DNA from: Bifidobacterium eulemuris
Lineage (GTDB): Bacteria > Actinomycetota > Actinomycetes > Actinomycetales > Bifidobacteriaceae
DNA length: 64,000 nt
Assembly: GCF_014898155.1 (NCBI RefSeq)
Contig: NZ_CP062938.1
Location: 1,054,001 to 1,118,000, forward strand
Reading direction: 5' to 3'
This document shows, one piece after another, positions 17,544 to 26,180 of the stretch (the first letter of the stretch is position 1; each line of letters begins with the position of its first letter). The position numbers and the translations under genes are program-made. The notes under the pieces were generated by a model, which was not told where the DNA came from, ran no database searches, and saw nothing but the letters and a program-made list of their open reading frames with translations.

Positions 17544-18584
17544 TCAGCCCTGACGTTCGGGGTCGATGGTGGTCTCGATTTCGGCGACGGTCGCCGCGTC
17601 GGCTTTGGCCACCGGCACCTCCTCGACGCCGGAGATATCCTCCAGAGCCATCGTGGGCACTTCGGCGGGCGAGCTCGGCACGGTGTCGAGACGCGATTCC
17701 GCCGCCTCGACGTACTTGCGCGGCACCACATACACCGGGCCGACCGCATGCTGCAGCAGTCCCTGGCTGGTGGAGCCGAGCAGCAGGCCCGTGAAGCCGC
17801 CGCGACCGCGCGAACCGACGACGACCACGTCATGGTCGTAGCTGGCCTTGGTCAGCGCGTTCACGGCCGGACCGGACACGATCTGCTTGTTGATGGTCAG
17901 ATTGGGGTGCGACTCCTGCAACGGCTTCAACCGCACGGACAGATCCTCCATATAGGAGTCCATCACGCCTTCCTCGCCTTCGACGCCTTTCAGATTCGGC
18001 ACGGCGGAGAGCACGTCGAGTTCGGCGCCCCACACGTCGGCGAAGTCCGCGGCGATCTCAAGAGCCTTCAGACCCCACTTGGATTCGTCGGAGCCCACCG
18101 CCACCTTGGTGATGGTGTTGTTCAGATGCATCAGGTTGCCGTCGTCGTCGGTGTAGGGAACGACCACGATCGGGCAGTACGCGTAGGCGGGCAGCGACGA
18201 CGAGGTGGTGCCCAGCAGACGTTCGGCCAGACCGCCCTTGCCGCGGTTGCCGATCACGATGAGGTTGTAGTTGCGGCTCAGTTCCACGAACACGGAGGCG
18301 GGGTCTCCGGTGACGATCAATGTGGCGGCCTCGACGCCCTGCTCATCGGCGATGGCCTTGGCCTTCGACAGGATCTCCTGCGCGTCGGAATGCGCGGCGT
18401 TATCGTCCCCCATGGCGGTATACGTCGCATCGAACGACACGGCGGCGTAGCTCGGCAACGAATACGCGCACACGATCTGCAGCGTCAGCCCCGCATGCTT
18501 GGCATAGTTCGCGGCCCACCACGTGGCCTTATAGCTGGCATGCGACCCGTCCACGCCGACGAGAATGGCCTTGTCGTTGATCAT
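17544..18584 (-). CDS. Tandem-domain universal stress protein
   Basis: A 346-residue protein with two UspA domains (about 1-155 and 170-325). Both keep the ATP-binding pattern G-x2-G-x9-G-S/T: GNRGKGGLAERLLGTTSSS and GSRGRGGFTGLLLGSTSQG. An acidic tail of about 25 residues follows. GGAGG lies 6 nt before the ATG at 18584, which excludes the longer reading. Family role: ATP-binding stress adaptation; no specific partner is evident. Confidence 0.9.
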   Translation of the reverse strand: MINDKAILVGVDGSHASYKATWWAANYAKHAGLTLQIVCAYSLPSYAAVSFDATYTAMGDDNAAHSDAQEILSKAKAIADEQGVEAATLIVTGDPASVFVELSRNYNLIVIGNRGKGGLAERLLGTTSSSLPAYAYCPIVVVPYTDDDGNLMHLNNTITKVAVGSDESKWGLKALEIAADFADVWGAELDVLSAVPNLKGVEGEEGVMDSYMEDLSVRLKPLQESHPNLTINKQIVSGPAVNALTKASYDHDVVVVGSRGRGGFTGLLLGSTSQGLLQHAVGPVYVVPRKYVEAAESRLDTVPSSPAEVPTMALEDISGVEEVPVAKADAATVAEIETTIDPERQG

Positions 18585-18680
18585 GACGACCTCCTTCAAT
18601 TATCGACGGCGAGAATGCCGTCCCCTTAGACAACAACAATACCGCCGATTCGTGGAGAAGAAACGCATGTTGCGCTGAAA

Positions 18681-18712
18681 AAATAACGAGCGCCCTCTTT
18701 CGAAGGCGCTCG
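18681..18712 (-). terminator. Intrinsic terminator behind the NlpC/P60 gene
   Basis: CGAGCGCC and GGCGCTCG form the stem. On the minus strand TTATTTTTT follows. It serves the gene ending at 18754. Confidence 0.8.
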
Positions 18713-18753
18713 TCGACGAATATGCCGCGAATCCGCGGATATCAGCGTGGGTA

Positions 18754-19476
18754 TTACAGCACGCGGATGTAGTAGTAGCTGCTCGGGGTCACGGAGGCGA
18801 CCGAGGAGATTCCGGTGCCCATCGAGGCGTTCATCGCGTGGATCATCAGACCATTGCCGAGATAGATGCCGGCATGGGACAGGTCGGTGGAGATCATCAG
18901 GTCGCCGGGCTGCGGATCGGACACATGGGTGCCGGCGTTGACCTGGGCGGACGTGGTGCGTCCGATATCCTTGCCGAACTGGGCGAACACGTACTGAGTG
19001 AAGCCGGAGCAGTCCCAGCCGGAGGGCGTGTTGCCGCCGTACACATACGGATATCCGGCGAACTGCGTGGCGTAGGAGGCCAGCGCGGAGGCATCGGCGC
19101 TGGCGGGCACGGACGGCGTGGTGACCGTGGTCGTGGACAGGGTCTCACGCTGCTGGGAACGGTCGGCGGCTTGGGCCTGGGCTTCGGCGGCGGCCTCTTC
19201 TTCGGCTTGAGCCTGGGCCTCGGCATCCTTCTCGGCCTGGGACTGGGTCTGCGGCACGTCGAGGGATTCGATGGAACCCCAATCGGAATCCTCCTCCACA
19301 GTGGTGGAAACGGACTCGGCGTACAGGTTCTTCTTCACCGCGGTGGCCTTCGGGAAGGAACGGGCGGAGGTGACGGCATCCGAGTCATCGGCCGTCGCAC
19401 TGGGAGCCACGAAGGCGAGGGAGACGCCGCACATCGCAACAGCGGCGCACATCACTACAGCTTGTTTACACTTCAT
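18754..19476 (-). CDS. Secreted NlpC/P60 peptidoglycan hydrolase
   Basis: A 240-residue exported cell-wall endopeptidase. A Sec signal peptide (about 1-29, ending SATA) is followed by an Ala/Glu/Gln-rich probable coiled coil (about 75-110) and a C-terminal NlpC/P60 domain with WDCSGFTQYVF (catalytic Cys) and SHAGIYLGNG (catalytic His). The family cleaves stem peptides in peptidoglycan. The segment DWGSIESLDVPQTQSQAEK before the coiled coil is shared, almost unchanged also in DNA, with the next gene (19562-20308), although the catalytic domains differ greatly. The three hydrolase genes here form a local family. Confidence 0.9.
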   Translation of the reverse strand: MKCKQAVVMCAAVAMCGVSLAFVAPSATADDSDAVTSARSFPKATAVKKNLYAESVSTTVEEDSDWGSIESLDVPQTQSQAEKDAEAQAQAEEEAAAEAQAQAADRSQQRETLSTTTVTTPSVPASADASALASYATQFAGYPYVYGGNTPSGWDCSGFTQYVFAQFGKDIGRTTSAQVNAGTHVSDPQPGDLMISTDLSHAGIYLGNGLMIHAMNASMGTGISSVASVTPSSYYYIRVL

Positions 19477-19561
19477 CAGGGCACGACCCTATCACTGGCG
19501 GAATACACGCCGAATAGGTCGGGGGCGATAAGGGGTGTCGCCATTGGCGACACGCCGAGGC

Positions 19562-20308
19562 CTACGGAATGCGGACGACGGCGGTGAGTTGGTCGGTCAT
19601 CGCGCCGGCCAACGCCACGGTGGAACCGTTCCATCCGCCATGGATAGCCTGTCCGTTGCCCACATACAGCGCCACATGGTCGTAGTGGGCGCCGCCGTTC
19701 CATCCGCCGGTGTAGGCGTAGATGAGAATGTCGCCGACCTGCAGGCTGCCGTCGGTGACCACGGAGCCTCCGGGCACATTGAGGTAGTCCTCGGGCCAGC
19801 CATGGAAGCTGATGCCACGTGCGGCGAGGGCCGCGGTCACCAGCTCGGTGCAATCCATATTCGAACCGATCAGCGAATACGCGCGGTCGACAGCCGCGGC
19901 GGCACCGGATGAGCTGCTGCTGCCGGCATCGGTCCACGACGACGAGGACAGCGTGTCACGGGAATTGTTGCGGCTGGCCGCCTGCGATTGGGCGGCCTCC
20001 TGCTCGGCGGCCTGGTCAGTGGCCTCCGCCGCGGCTTCCGCTTCGGCCTGTTGCTCTTCGGCTTCCTTCTCGGCCTGGGATTGGGTCTGAGGCACGTCGA
20101 GGGATTCGATGGAACCCCAATCGGAATCCTCCTCAACCTGCGTGGAGGTGCTTTCCACCGTCAGATCCTTGCGCACCAGCGTGACGGAGGGGAAGGAACG
20201 CGTGGAGGTGACCGTGTCTTCGGCGGCGACGGCCGTCGGCGCGCATGCGAACAGGAAGCCAGCCGCGACGCACGCGACGACGGAGGAGGAAATCGCAGAA
20301 GCCTTCAT
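19562..20308 (-). CDS. Secreted NlpC/P60- or CHAP-like hydrolase
   Basis: A 248-residue exported protein: signal peptide about 1-28 (ending AVAA), the shared DWGSIESLDVPQTQSQAEK segment, a Glu/Ala/Gln coiled coil, a Ser-rich linker and a C-terminal papain-like domain with SNMDCTELVTAAL (Cys) and YDHVALYVGNG (His). The start at 20308 is taken because the signal peptide begins there; the longer reading adds 31 unrelated residues. No strong Shine-Dalgarno is visible. It probably trims peptidoglycan like its neighbour; the DCTEL motif marks a different subgroup. Confidence 0.85.
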   Translation of the reverse strand: MKASAISSSVVACVAAGFLFACAPTAVAAEDTVTSTRSFPSVTLVRKDLTVESTSTQVEEDSDWGSIESLDVPQTQSQAEKEAEEQQAEAEAAAEATDQAAEQEAAQSQAASRNNSRDTLSSSSWTDAGSSSSSGAAAAVDRAYSLIGSNMDCTELVTAALAARGISFHGWPEDYLNVPGGSVVTDGSLQVGDILIYAYTGGWNGGAHYDHVALYVGNGQAIHGGWNGSTVALAGAMTDQLTAVVRIP

Positions 20309-20433
20309 AGAATCGTCACTGTAGCATGACATGCCGCGCAAAAATCCAGCCTTGGGATATGGGAACAGCCAGCCGCTCCCGTTTTGTCCGGCGTGTCGCA
20401 TCGCGACGGCGCAGCGGACGGGCCGATGGCGGA

Positions 20434-21384
20434 TCAGTAGTGGATATAGGTGAACTGGGCGGCCTGCTCGGCGGTGAAGGTGCGGGTGGAGACCACGCCC
20501 AAGCCCTCGGCGTTCGATTCGCTGATCTCAATGGAACCGTCCGCGTTCACCTTCTCCACCACGGCCACATGGCCGTAGTAGGAATCGGCGCTCTCCTGCC
20601 CCGGGGCGAACACCACGACGTCGCCGGTGTGGCGGGCGGTGCCGTCGACCCAGTAGCCCAGCGCGGAGGCGGAGACGCCCCAGCTGCCGGCATTGCCGAA
20701 GGTGCCGCTGGTGGGCAGGCCGAGCTCGGCGCGTCGCTGGTAGACATACCAAGTGCACTGGCCCCACGGATACTGGTTGCTTTCCGTGCCGACCGCATGG
20801 TTCGGGTCGAAGCCGTCGGGAAGCAGACCGTAGTCCTCGTCCATCAGCGCGGCGACGACCGGGTTGTTCGCCAGCGAGCGGGACATCAGGCTTGTGTCAA
20901 GAGAAGAGGTGTCACCCAGCTGCCAATCGCCCTCGTTCGAGGTCTGCTGGGTGGCCGAGGTATCGGAGGACAGTGATTCGCGGGCCTCGGAACGGGAGAC
21001 GGTGGACGATGCACCGGTGACGCGGTTCATCTGCGTGGTGGTGGTCGAAGCGTCGGCCAGCACAGGGGACTCGTCCGGGTTGGCGAATGCCATCGCGGTC
21101 GCCGCCGTGCCCACCAAAGCCGCCAGAGAGGCGGAGGACAGCATGATATTGCGGCGTTCGGCGGCGCGGGCCGCCTCGCGAATGGAACGACGGGTCAGTG
21201 GAGCCACCTCATTGAGCTTCTCCGCCACGGCGGGATCAAGGCCCAGCACCACGCCGCCGTTGGCCACCTGCATGGCGCGCACCTTGCGCGCGCAATGGGA
21301 TCCCTTGCCAGAAGAGAACAGCGCCTTCGCGAAGCTGAACTGCTGGCGGGAACCTGCCGTTGCCTTATGCGCGGCATGCTTCAT
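20434..21384 (-). CDS. Membrane-anchored or secreted CHAP-domain hydrolase
   Basis: A 316-residue protein with a C-terminal CHAP domain: QYPWGQCTWYVYQRR (catalytic Cys), YYGHVAVVEKV (His) and EISESNAEG. CHAP enzymes are peptidoglycan amidases or endopeptidases. Unusually, about 75 charged residues, including RRSIREAARAAERR, precede the hydrophobic segment (about 80-102), so the export signal is internal or the protein is anchored with a cytoplasmic head. AAGGAG lies 9 nt before the ATG at 21384. It is divergent from serC and followed by the two NlpC/P60 genes. Confidence 0.86.
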   Translation of the reverse strand: MKHAAHKATAGSRQQFSFAKALFSSGKGSHCARKVRAMQVANGGVVLGLDPAVAEKLNEVAPLTRRSIREAARAAERRNIMLSSASLAALVGTAATAMAFANPDESPVLADASTTTTQMNRVTGASSTVSRSEARESLSSDTSATQQTSNEGDWQLGDTSSLDTSLMSRSLANNPVVAALMDEDYGLLPDGFDPNHAVGTESNQYPWGQCTWYVYQRRAELGLPTSGTFGNAGSWGVSASALGYWVDGTARHTGDVVVFAPGQESADSYYGHVAVVEKVNADGSIEISESNAEGLGVVSTRTFTAEQAAQFTYIHY

Positions 21385-21586
21385 AGATCAATCACTCCTT
21401 GGGATTCCGGCTCGGGACGCACATGACTGGGGCATCACCGAACGCTCACATCTACGTACTGTACAACGACCGCTTGTCATTCGTCCACCGAACGGCTTGC
21501 ATGCACCGCGTGGCAAGGCCCCGCATCTTTTCCGCCTATCGGGCATCGGCCGCGCTCCTCCCGCCGTCGCGGCTACCCTTGACCAT

Positions 21587-22732
21587 ATGCCTATAACAGT
21601 GAATATTCCCCAGTCCATGCTCCCCGAGGACGGCCGCTTCGGCGCGGGCCCCAGCAAGATCCGCCTCGACCAGGTGGAGGCGCTCAAAGACGGCGCCGTC
21701 ACACTGCTGGGCACCTCGCATCGCCAAGCGCCGGTAAGGCGTGTCGTCGCTTCGATCCGTGAGGGATTGCAGGAGTTCTTCCAATTGCCCGACGGCTATG
21801 AGATCGCGTTGGGCAACGGCGGTGCCAGCGCGTTCTGGGAGGTGGCCTGCGCCTCGCTGATCACCCGCAAGGCCGCGTTCGGCACCTACGGCTCGTTCAG
21901 TTCGAAATTCGCCAAGTCCGCGGCTTTGGCGCCGTTCCTGGAGAAGCCGGCCGTCTACACGGGCGAGCCCGGCACCTACCGTCTGCCCGAACTCACCGAT
22001 GGGGCGGACACTTACTGCTGGGCCCACAATGAGACCTCCACCGGCGTGGCCGCCCCCGTAACCCGCGTGCCCGGCAGCCGTGAGCAGGGCGCGATCACCG
22101 TGATCGACGGCACCAGCGCCGCGGGCGCGCTGCGCGTCGACGCGAACGAATTCGACGTCTACTACTTCTCCCCGCAGAAGGCGTTCGGCTCCGACGGCGG
22201 CCTGTGGGTGGCGCTGCTCTCCCCCGCCGCCATCGAACGCGCGGCCGATGTGGAGCAAAGCGCCAAGACGGAAGGCTCCCGCCGATGGGTGCCGCCTTTC
22301 CTCTCGCTCACCCAGGCGTTGGAGAATTCCCGCAAGGATCAGACGCTGAACACGCCCGCCGTGGCCACATTGGTGATGATGGAGAACCAGATTCGTTGGA
22401 TGAACGGCAACGGCGGCATGGACTGGTCCACCACCCGCTGCGCGAAGTCGGCTTCTTTGCTGTACTCGTGGGCGGAGCGGAGCGAATACGCCCGGCCCTT
22501 CGTGGCCGATCCCGAGGCGCGCTCCAACGCCGTGGTGACCATCGACCTCGACGACGCCATCGACGCGAACCAAGTGGTGGGACTGCTGCGTGACAACGGC
22601 ATCGTGGACACCTCCGGATACCGCAAGTTGGGCCGCAACCAGCTGCGCATCGGCGTGTTCCCCTCCGTGGAGCCCTCGGATGTGGACGCGTTGACGCATT
22701 GCATCGACTACATCGTCGAACGGCTCGTCTGA
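21587..22732 (+). CDS. serC: Phosphoserine aminotransferase
   Basis: A 381-residue PLP enzyme of the actinobacterial SerC type, converting 3-phosphohydroxypyruvate to phosphoserine. FSPQKAFGSDGG contains the PLP lysine, GNGGASAFWE forms the phosphate pocket and WAHNETSTG is diagnostic. The ATG at 21587 (MPITVNIPQSM) matches the family start; the open frame extends much further upstream across the divergent CHAP gene and is not used. Cytoplasmic, serine biosynthesis. Confidence 0.93.
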   Translation: MPITVNIPQSMLPEDGRFGAGPSKIRLDQVEALKDGAVTLLGTSHRQAPVRRVVASIREGLQEFFQLPDGYEIALGNGGASAFWEVACASLITRKAAFGTYGSFSSKFAKSAALAPFLEKPAVYTGEPGTYRLPELTDGADTYCWAHNETSTGVAAPVTRVPGSREQGAITVIDGTSAAGALRVDANEFDVYYFSPQKAFGSDGGLWVALLSPAAIERAADVEQSAKTEGSRRWVPPFLSLTQALENSRKDQTLNTPAVATLVMMENQIRWMNGNGGMDWSTTRCAKSASLLYSWAERSEYARPFVADPEARSNAVVTIDLDDAIDANQVVGLLRDNGIVDTSGYRKLGRNQLRIGVFPSVEPSDVDALTHCIDYIVERLV

Positions 22733-22772
22733 TCCGCGCGACTCGTCTGCCCCTGCGAGATAAGCTGGCCGT

Positions 22773-23027
22773 ATGAAATTCGCCCCTATTATCGACCCGG
22801 CGGCGCGCAAACCCGCGCCCAAGCCGGTGCGCGTGGACTTGCGCAAGGCCTTCGGCGTCGGCACCGGACTGTGGATACTGGCGCTGCTGATCTGTCTGCT
22901 GCTGCGCGCGCTCGGCATCGACACGCATGACCTCGTCTACGTGTGCGAGGCGGGCGTGGTGATCGGCATCCTTCTGCTGGTCTGGGAATTCTTCGACCGC
23001 TGGGATTACCGCCGCTTGGGCAAATAG
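22773..23027 (+). CDS. DUF2530 small membrane protein
   Basis: An 84-residue protein with two predicted membrane spans (about 31-48 and 54-70) and charged ends, matching the actinobacterial DUF2530 family in size and layout. Function unknown. It follows serC by 40 bp and is probably co-transcribed. Confidence 0.72.
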   Translation: MKFAPIIDPAARKPAPKPVRVDLRKAFGVGTGLWILALLICLLLRALGIDTHDLVYVCEAGVVIGILLLVWEFFDRWDYRRLGK

Positions 23028-23046
23028 GCAGTCGGCCTATACGTCA

Positions 23047-23086
23047 AGGCCCGCGTCCTCACCCGTTTCGGGAGAGGCGCGGGCCT
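23047..23086. terminator. Hairpin between DUF2530 gene and kinase gene
   Basis: AGGCCCGCG and CGCGGGCCT form a 9-bp perfect stem with a 22-nt loop between convergent genes; a weak bidirectional terminator. Confidence 0.55.
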
Positions 23087-23115
23087 CTGCGTTTCCGGAG
23101 GACCGGCCGGTGCGC

Positions 23116-24390
23116 CTACCGGGCCAAAGGCAGACTGAGGGTGAAGGTGCTGCCGCTGCCGGGCACGCTCCACACCGATACGTCGCCGTGATGGGTGAGC
23201 GCCACATGCTTGACGATCGCCAGCCCCAATCCCACGCCGTTCTTCGTGCGGCCGGTCTGTTCGGCGCCCCGATAGAACCGTTCGAACACGCGCGACTGAT
23301 CCTCCTTGGCGATTCCGCGGCCTTGGTCGAGCACACGCACCATCGCATGATCGCCGGTTTTGGCACGCGAAACCGCCACGGACACCGACCCTCCCCGGGG
23401 CGAGTAGCCGATGGCGTTCTCCACGAGTTTGGTGATGGCGGTGCGGATCTGGTCGCTCTCGCCGTTGACGATCACACCCTCATCCCCATCGACATGCAGG
23501 ACCACATCCGCGGCCACGGCCTGGGGCCGCAGTCGGTCGGCCACATACCGGGCCTGTTCGAGCAGATCGAGACGGTTCGCCGACGAGGGGGTGACCGGCT
23601 CCTGCGCTTTGATCAGCAGCAGCAGGTCGGCGACCATATGGTTGAGCTTGTCGCAGGAGTCGCGCACCTGGCGGGCGTCGCGCGCGATACGTTCCTCGTC
23701 CGCTCCCCCGCGTTCCAGATCGTCGGCCAGCACCGCCAACGCCTCGGTGGGTCCCAGCAGCTGTTCGGACACGTTGGTGATGAAAGAGTCGCGAACCTGG
23801 CCGAAGCGCACCGCGTCGCTCACATCGTCGATCAGCACCACCACGAAACGCTCGTTGATGCGCCCCACCGTGACCTTCAGCCAATTCGGCCGACGCACCG
23901 AGGCGGTTTCCACCACGCCCGCTGAGGCGGCTGCCTCGCTGGGCATACGGACGAACCGTTCCGGCGTGCTGGTGGTCAGATCGAACATGCGGCGACCGCC
24001 CGCGGCCCGCACCTCATGGACGGCGCGCATCACCTCCTCGCTGGCGATGGCGTCGTCCTGCACCACTCCCAGACGGTAGGCGTCCGGACTGGAACGCACC
24101 ACTTCATCCTGCGCGTCGACCACAATCGAGGTCACCGTCAGCATGGACAGCAGCGTCGCCGTATCGTCGGGAAGATCCTCCAGACTGTCTTCGTCGTCCT
24201 GCCTGCGCTGCGCCTTGAACCTGCGCATGCGTTGGCTGGCGTATTCCGCGACGGAGGCGCCTTGGAGCGTACGGTCCACCAGCGGGCCGATAAGCTCCCA
24301 CAGTTTCAGCACGACGATGGCGAACACCGCCAATGCGAACAGCGCGAACACGGCGAAGATCACGATGGACGAAAGCGACTGATCGGGCAT
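23116..24390 (-). CDS. SenX3-like sensor kinase lacking the phospho-acceptor histidine
   Basis: A 424-residue membrane sensor: one N-terminal membrane span (about 8-30), a PAS-like region (about 80-195), a DHp-like helix and a complete HATPase domain (N box TKLVENAIGYSP, G1 DQGRGI, F box VFERFYR, G2 GVGLGLAIVKH). The H box reads NVSEQLLGPTEAL where kinases have NVSHELRTP: codon 23764-23766 is GAA, so Glu209 replaces the histidine. Gene order kinase-phoU-gpm recalls actinobacterial senX3-regX3 loci with gpm1, but no response regulator gene lies beside it. It may be a phosphatase-only or signalling-dead sensor for the phosphate response. Start taken at 24390; an ATG 9 bp earlier is possible. 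Confidence 0.85.
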   Translation of the reverse strand: MPDQSLSSIVIFAVFALFALAVFAIVVLKLWELIGPLVDRTLQGASVAEYASQRMRRFKAQRRQDDEDSLEDLPDDTATLLSMLTVTSIVVDAQDEVVRSSPDAYRLGVVQDDAIASEEVMRAVHEVRAAGGRRMFDLTTSTPERFVRMPSEAAASAGVVETASVRRPNWLKVTVGRINERFVVVLIDDVSDAVRFGQVRDSFITNVSEQLLGPTEALAVLADDLERGGADEERIARDARQVRDSCDKLNHMVADLLLLIKAQEPVTPSSANRLDLLEQARYVADRLRPQAVAADVVLHVDGDEGVIVNGESDQIRTAITKLVENAIGYSPRGGSVSVAVSRAKTGDHAMVRVLDQGRGIAKEDQSRVFERFYRGAEQTGRTKNGVGLGLAIVKHVALTHHGDVSVWSVPGSGSTFTLSLPLAR

Positions 24391-24466
24391 GGCCTCCATT
24401 CTCCCACACTTCGAGCCCCCGTATGCGCGCACGGACGCGCATTATGCCGACACGCGACGGTCCAAA

Positions 24467-24494
24467 GTGAATGCCGGGTGAACTTCCCGGTGAA
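24467..24494. promoter_or_regulatory. PHO-box-like triple direct repeat
   Basis: GTGAA occurs at 24467, 24478 and 24490, spaced 11 and 12 bp. On the minus strand the units read TTCACC-GGGAA, GTTCACCCGGC and ATTCACTTTGG, resembling actinobacterial PHO boxes (11-bp repeats of the GTTCACC type). It lies between the divergent kinase and phoU genes. Confidence 0.55.
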
Positions 24495-24605
24495 TATTGC
24501 GATAACTTGCGGTGGTATTTTCGCCTTCGCTTTGCCGTGTGGGGCGAGCGAATAATACACTGGTACAGGTTGCATATTTTTCACAGCAGGAAAGGCACAA
24601 AAGAA

Positions 24606-25286
24606 ATGCGCGTTATTTTCAACGAGGAGATGAAGCAGGTCGCGGACGACCTCGATCGCATGGCGCAGCGCGTGCGCAGCGCGATCAACGGCGCCGGCGA
24701 AGCGCTGCTCAATCAGGATGTCGAGGCCGCGCAGGCCGTCATCGACGGCGATATCGAAATCGACGCGCTGGAATCCAGCGTGATCGACCAGTGCGTGAAG
24801 CTGCTCGCCAAGCAGAACCCGGTCGCCACCGATCTGCGCGTGGTGGTCTCCACGCTGCGCCTGGCCGCCACCTTCGAGCGTATGGGCGATCTGGCCCGCC
24901 ATCTGGCCGAGGCCGCACGACGCACTTATCCGGCCTCCCCGCTGCCCGCCGAGGCGCAGGATCTGTTCGCCCAGATGCAGGACTTCCTGAACGTCACCGC
25001 CGACCGTATGGTGACCATGCTTTCCGACCGCGACACCAAAACCGCCGAGCAGGTCATTATGGACGACGATCAGCTCGACGTGCTGCACCGCCAGACCTTC
25101 GCGCTGGCTTCGGATGAGAACACGCCGATGTCCCGCCAGCAGGTGATCGATGTGATTCTGCTCGGCCGCTTCATGGAGCGTCTCGGCGATCATGCCGTCT
25201 CCGCCGCGCGTCGCGTGGTGTTCATCGTCTCCGGTTTCGATCCGAGCAAGGAGCCGACCCGCGACGAAGGCACCGACATCGACTGA
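24606..25286 (+). CDS. phoU: Phosphate signalling protein PhoU
   Basis: A 226-residue protein of two three-helix PhoU repeats (about 5-100 and 115-210), each with the metal-binding style motifs (DLRVVVSTLRLAATFERMGD and VILLGRFMERLGDHAV). PhoU links Pst phosphate uptake to the PhoR-type kinase and prevents phosphate overload. AGGAAAGG precedes the ATG at 24606. Divergent from the SenX3-like gene, with PHO-box-like repeats between. No pst genes are in the window. Confidence 0.93.
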   Translation: MRVIFNEEMKQVADDLDRMAQRVRSAINGAGEALLNQDVEAAQAVIDGDIEIDALESSVIDQCVKLLAKQNPVATDLRVVVSTLRLAATFERMGDLARHLAEAARRTYPASPLPAEAQDLFAQMQDFLNVTADRMVTMLSDRDTKTAEQVIMDDDQLDVLHRQTFALASDENTPMSRQQVIDVILLGRFMERLGDHAVSAARRVVFIVSGFDPSKEPTRDEGTDID

Positions 25287-25304
25287 CCGCTTTACGGCAT
25301 ACGA

Positions 25305-25338
25305 AAGAGGGACGATCCCGATTGGGATCGTCCCTCTT
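25305..25338. terminator. Bidirectional intrinsic terminator (phoU/gpmA)
   Basis: A perfect 15-bp stem, AAGAGGGACGATCCC with its complement and loop GATT, between convergent phoU and gpmA. Confidence 0.85.
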
Positions 25339-25366
25339 ATACGTTTTACACGCTGTCGGATTCAGA

Positions 25367-26107
25367 TCACTTCTGGCCCTGGGCGGCGACGGCGGCGGCA
25401 CCGGCGGCGGCGGCCTCCGGATCCAGATACTCGCCACGCGGCTTGATCGGCTTGAAGTTCTCGTCCAGCTCGTACAGCAGCGGCATCGCGGTCGGGATGT
25501 TGACCTTGGCGATCTCCTCTTCGGTGAGGTCGTCGAGCATCTTCACGATGGCGCGCAGGCTGTTGCCGTGGGCGGCGATCAGCACGGTCTTGCCGGCCTT
25601 GAGCTCCGGGATGATGTCGGACTCGAAGTACGGCTTCACGCGCTCGACCACGTCGGCCAGGCACTCGGTCTCCGGAACCGGATCGCCCGCGTAGCGCGGA
25701 TCGCCGTTCTGGGAGTACTGGTCGTTCGGATCGATCTCCGGCGGCGGGGTCGCGTAGGAGCGACGCCACAGCATGAACTTCTCGTCGCCGTACTCCTCGC
25801 GGATCTCGGTCTTGTTCTTGCCCTGCAGAGCGCCGTAGTGACGCTCGTTGAGACGCCAGTTGCGCTTGACGGGGATCCACAGGCGATCGGCCTCATCCAG
25901 CGCGACGTTGGCGGTGTTGATGGCGCGACGCAGCATCGAGGTGAAGACGATATCGGGAAGGACGTTCTTCTCCTTGAGCAGACGGCCGCCGTTCTTGGCT
26001 TCCTCAACACCCTGCTCGGTCAGCGGGACGTCGACCCAGCCGGTGAACTGATTGGTTTTATTCCATGCGCTCTGTCCGTGACGGAGCAGTACTAGTTTGT
26101 AAGACAT
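25367..26107 (-). CDS. gpmA: 2,3-bisphosphoglycerate-dependent phosphoglycerate mutase
   Basis: A 246-residue glycolytic mutase. [12 protein letters not shown] carries the catalytic His10, [10 protein letters not shown] and [10 protein letters not shown] the remaining phosphate-binding residues. It interconverts 3- and 2-phosphoglycerate in the lower part of the bifid shunt. It ends in a short Ala-rich tail. Convergent with phoU. Confidence 0.96.
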   Translation of the reverse strand: MSYKLVLLRHGQSAWNKTNQFTGWVDVPLTEQGVEEAKNGGRLLKEKNVLPDIVFTSMLRRAINTANVALDEADRLWIPVKRNWRLNERHYGALQGKNKTEIREEYGDEKFMLWRRSYATPPPEIDPNDQYSQNGDPRYAGDPVPETECLADVVERVKPYFESDIIPELKAGKTVLIAAHGNSLRAIVKMLDDLTEEEIAKVNIPTAMPLLYELDENFKPIKPRGEYLDPEAAAAGAAAVAAQGQK

Positions 26108-26180
26108 GGCTTTAGTCTAGGCGACCTCGGAGACGAAACGCAACAGAATTCCGCCCTGTGGCGCAACGCATCCTCTGGGC

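Noticed and set aside
20864..21586. Long upstream extension of serC
   Set aside because: It runs antisense through the CHAP gene. SerC homology begins at the ATG at 21587.
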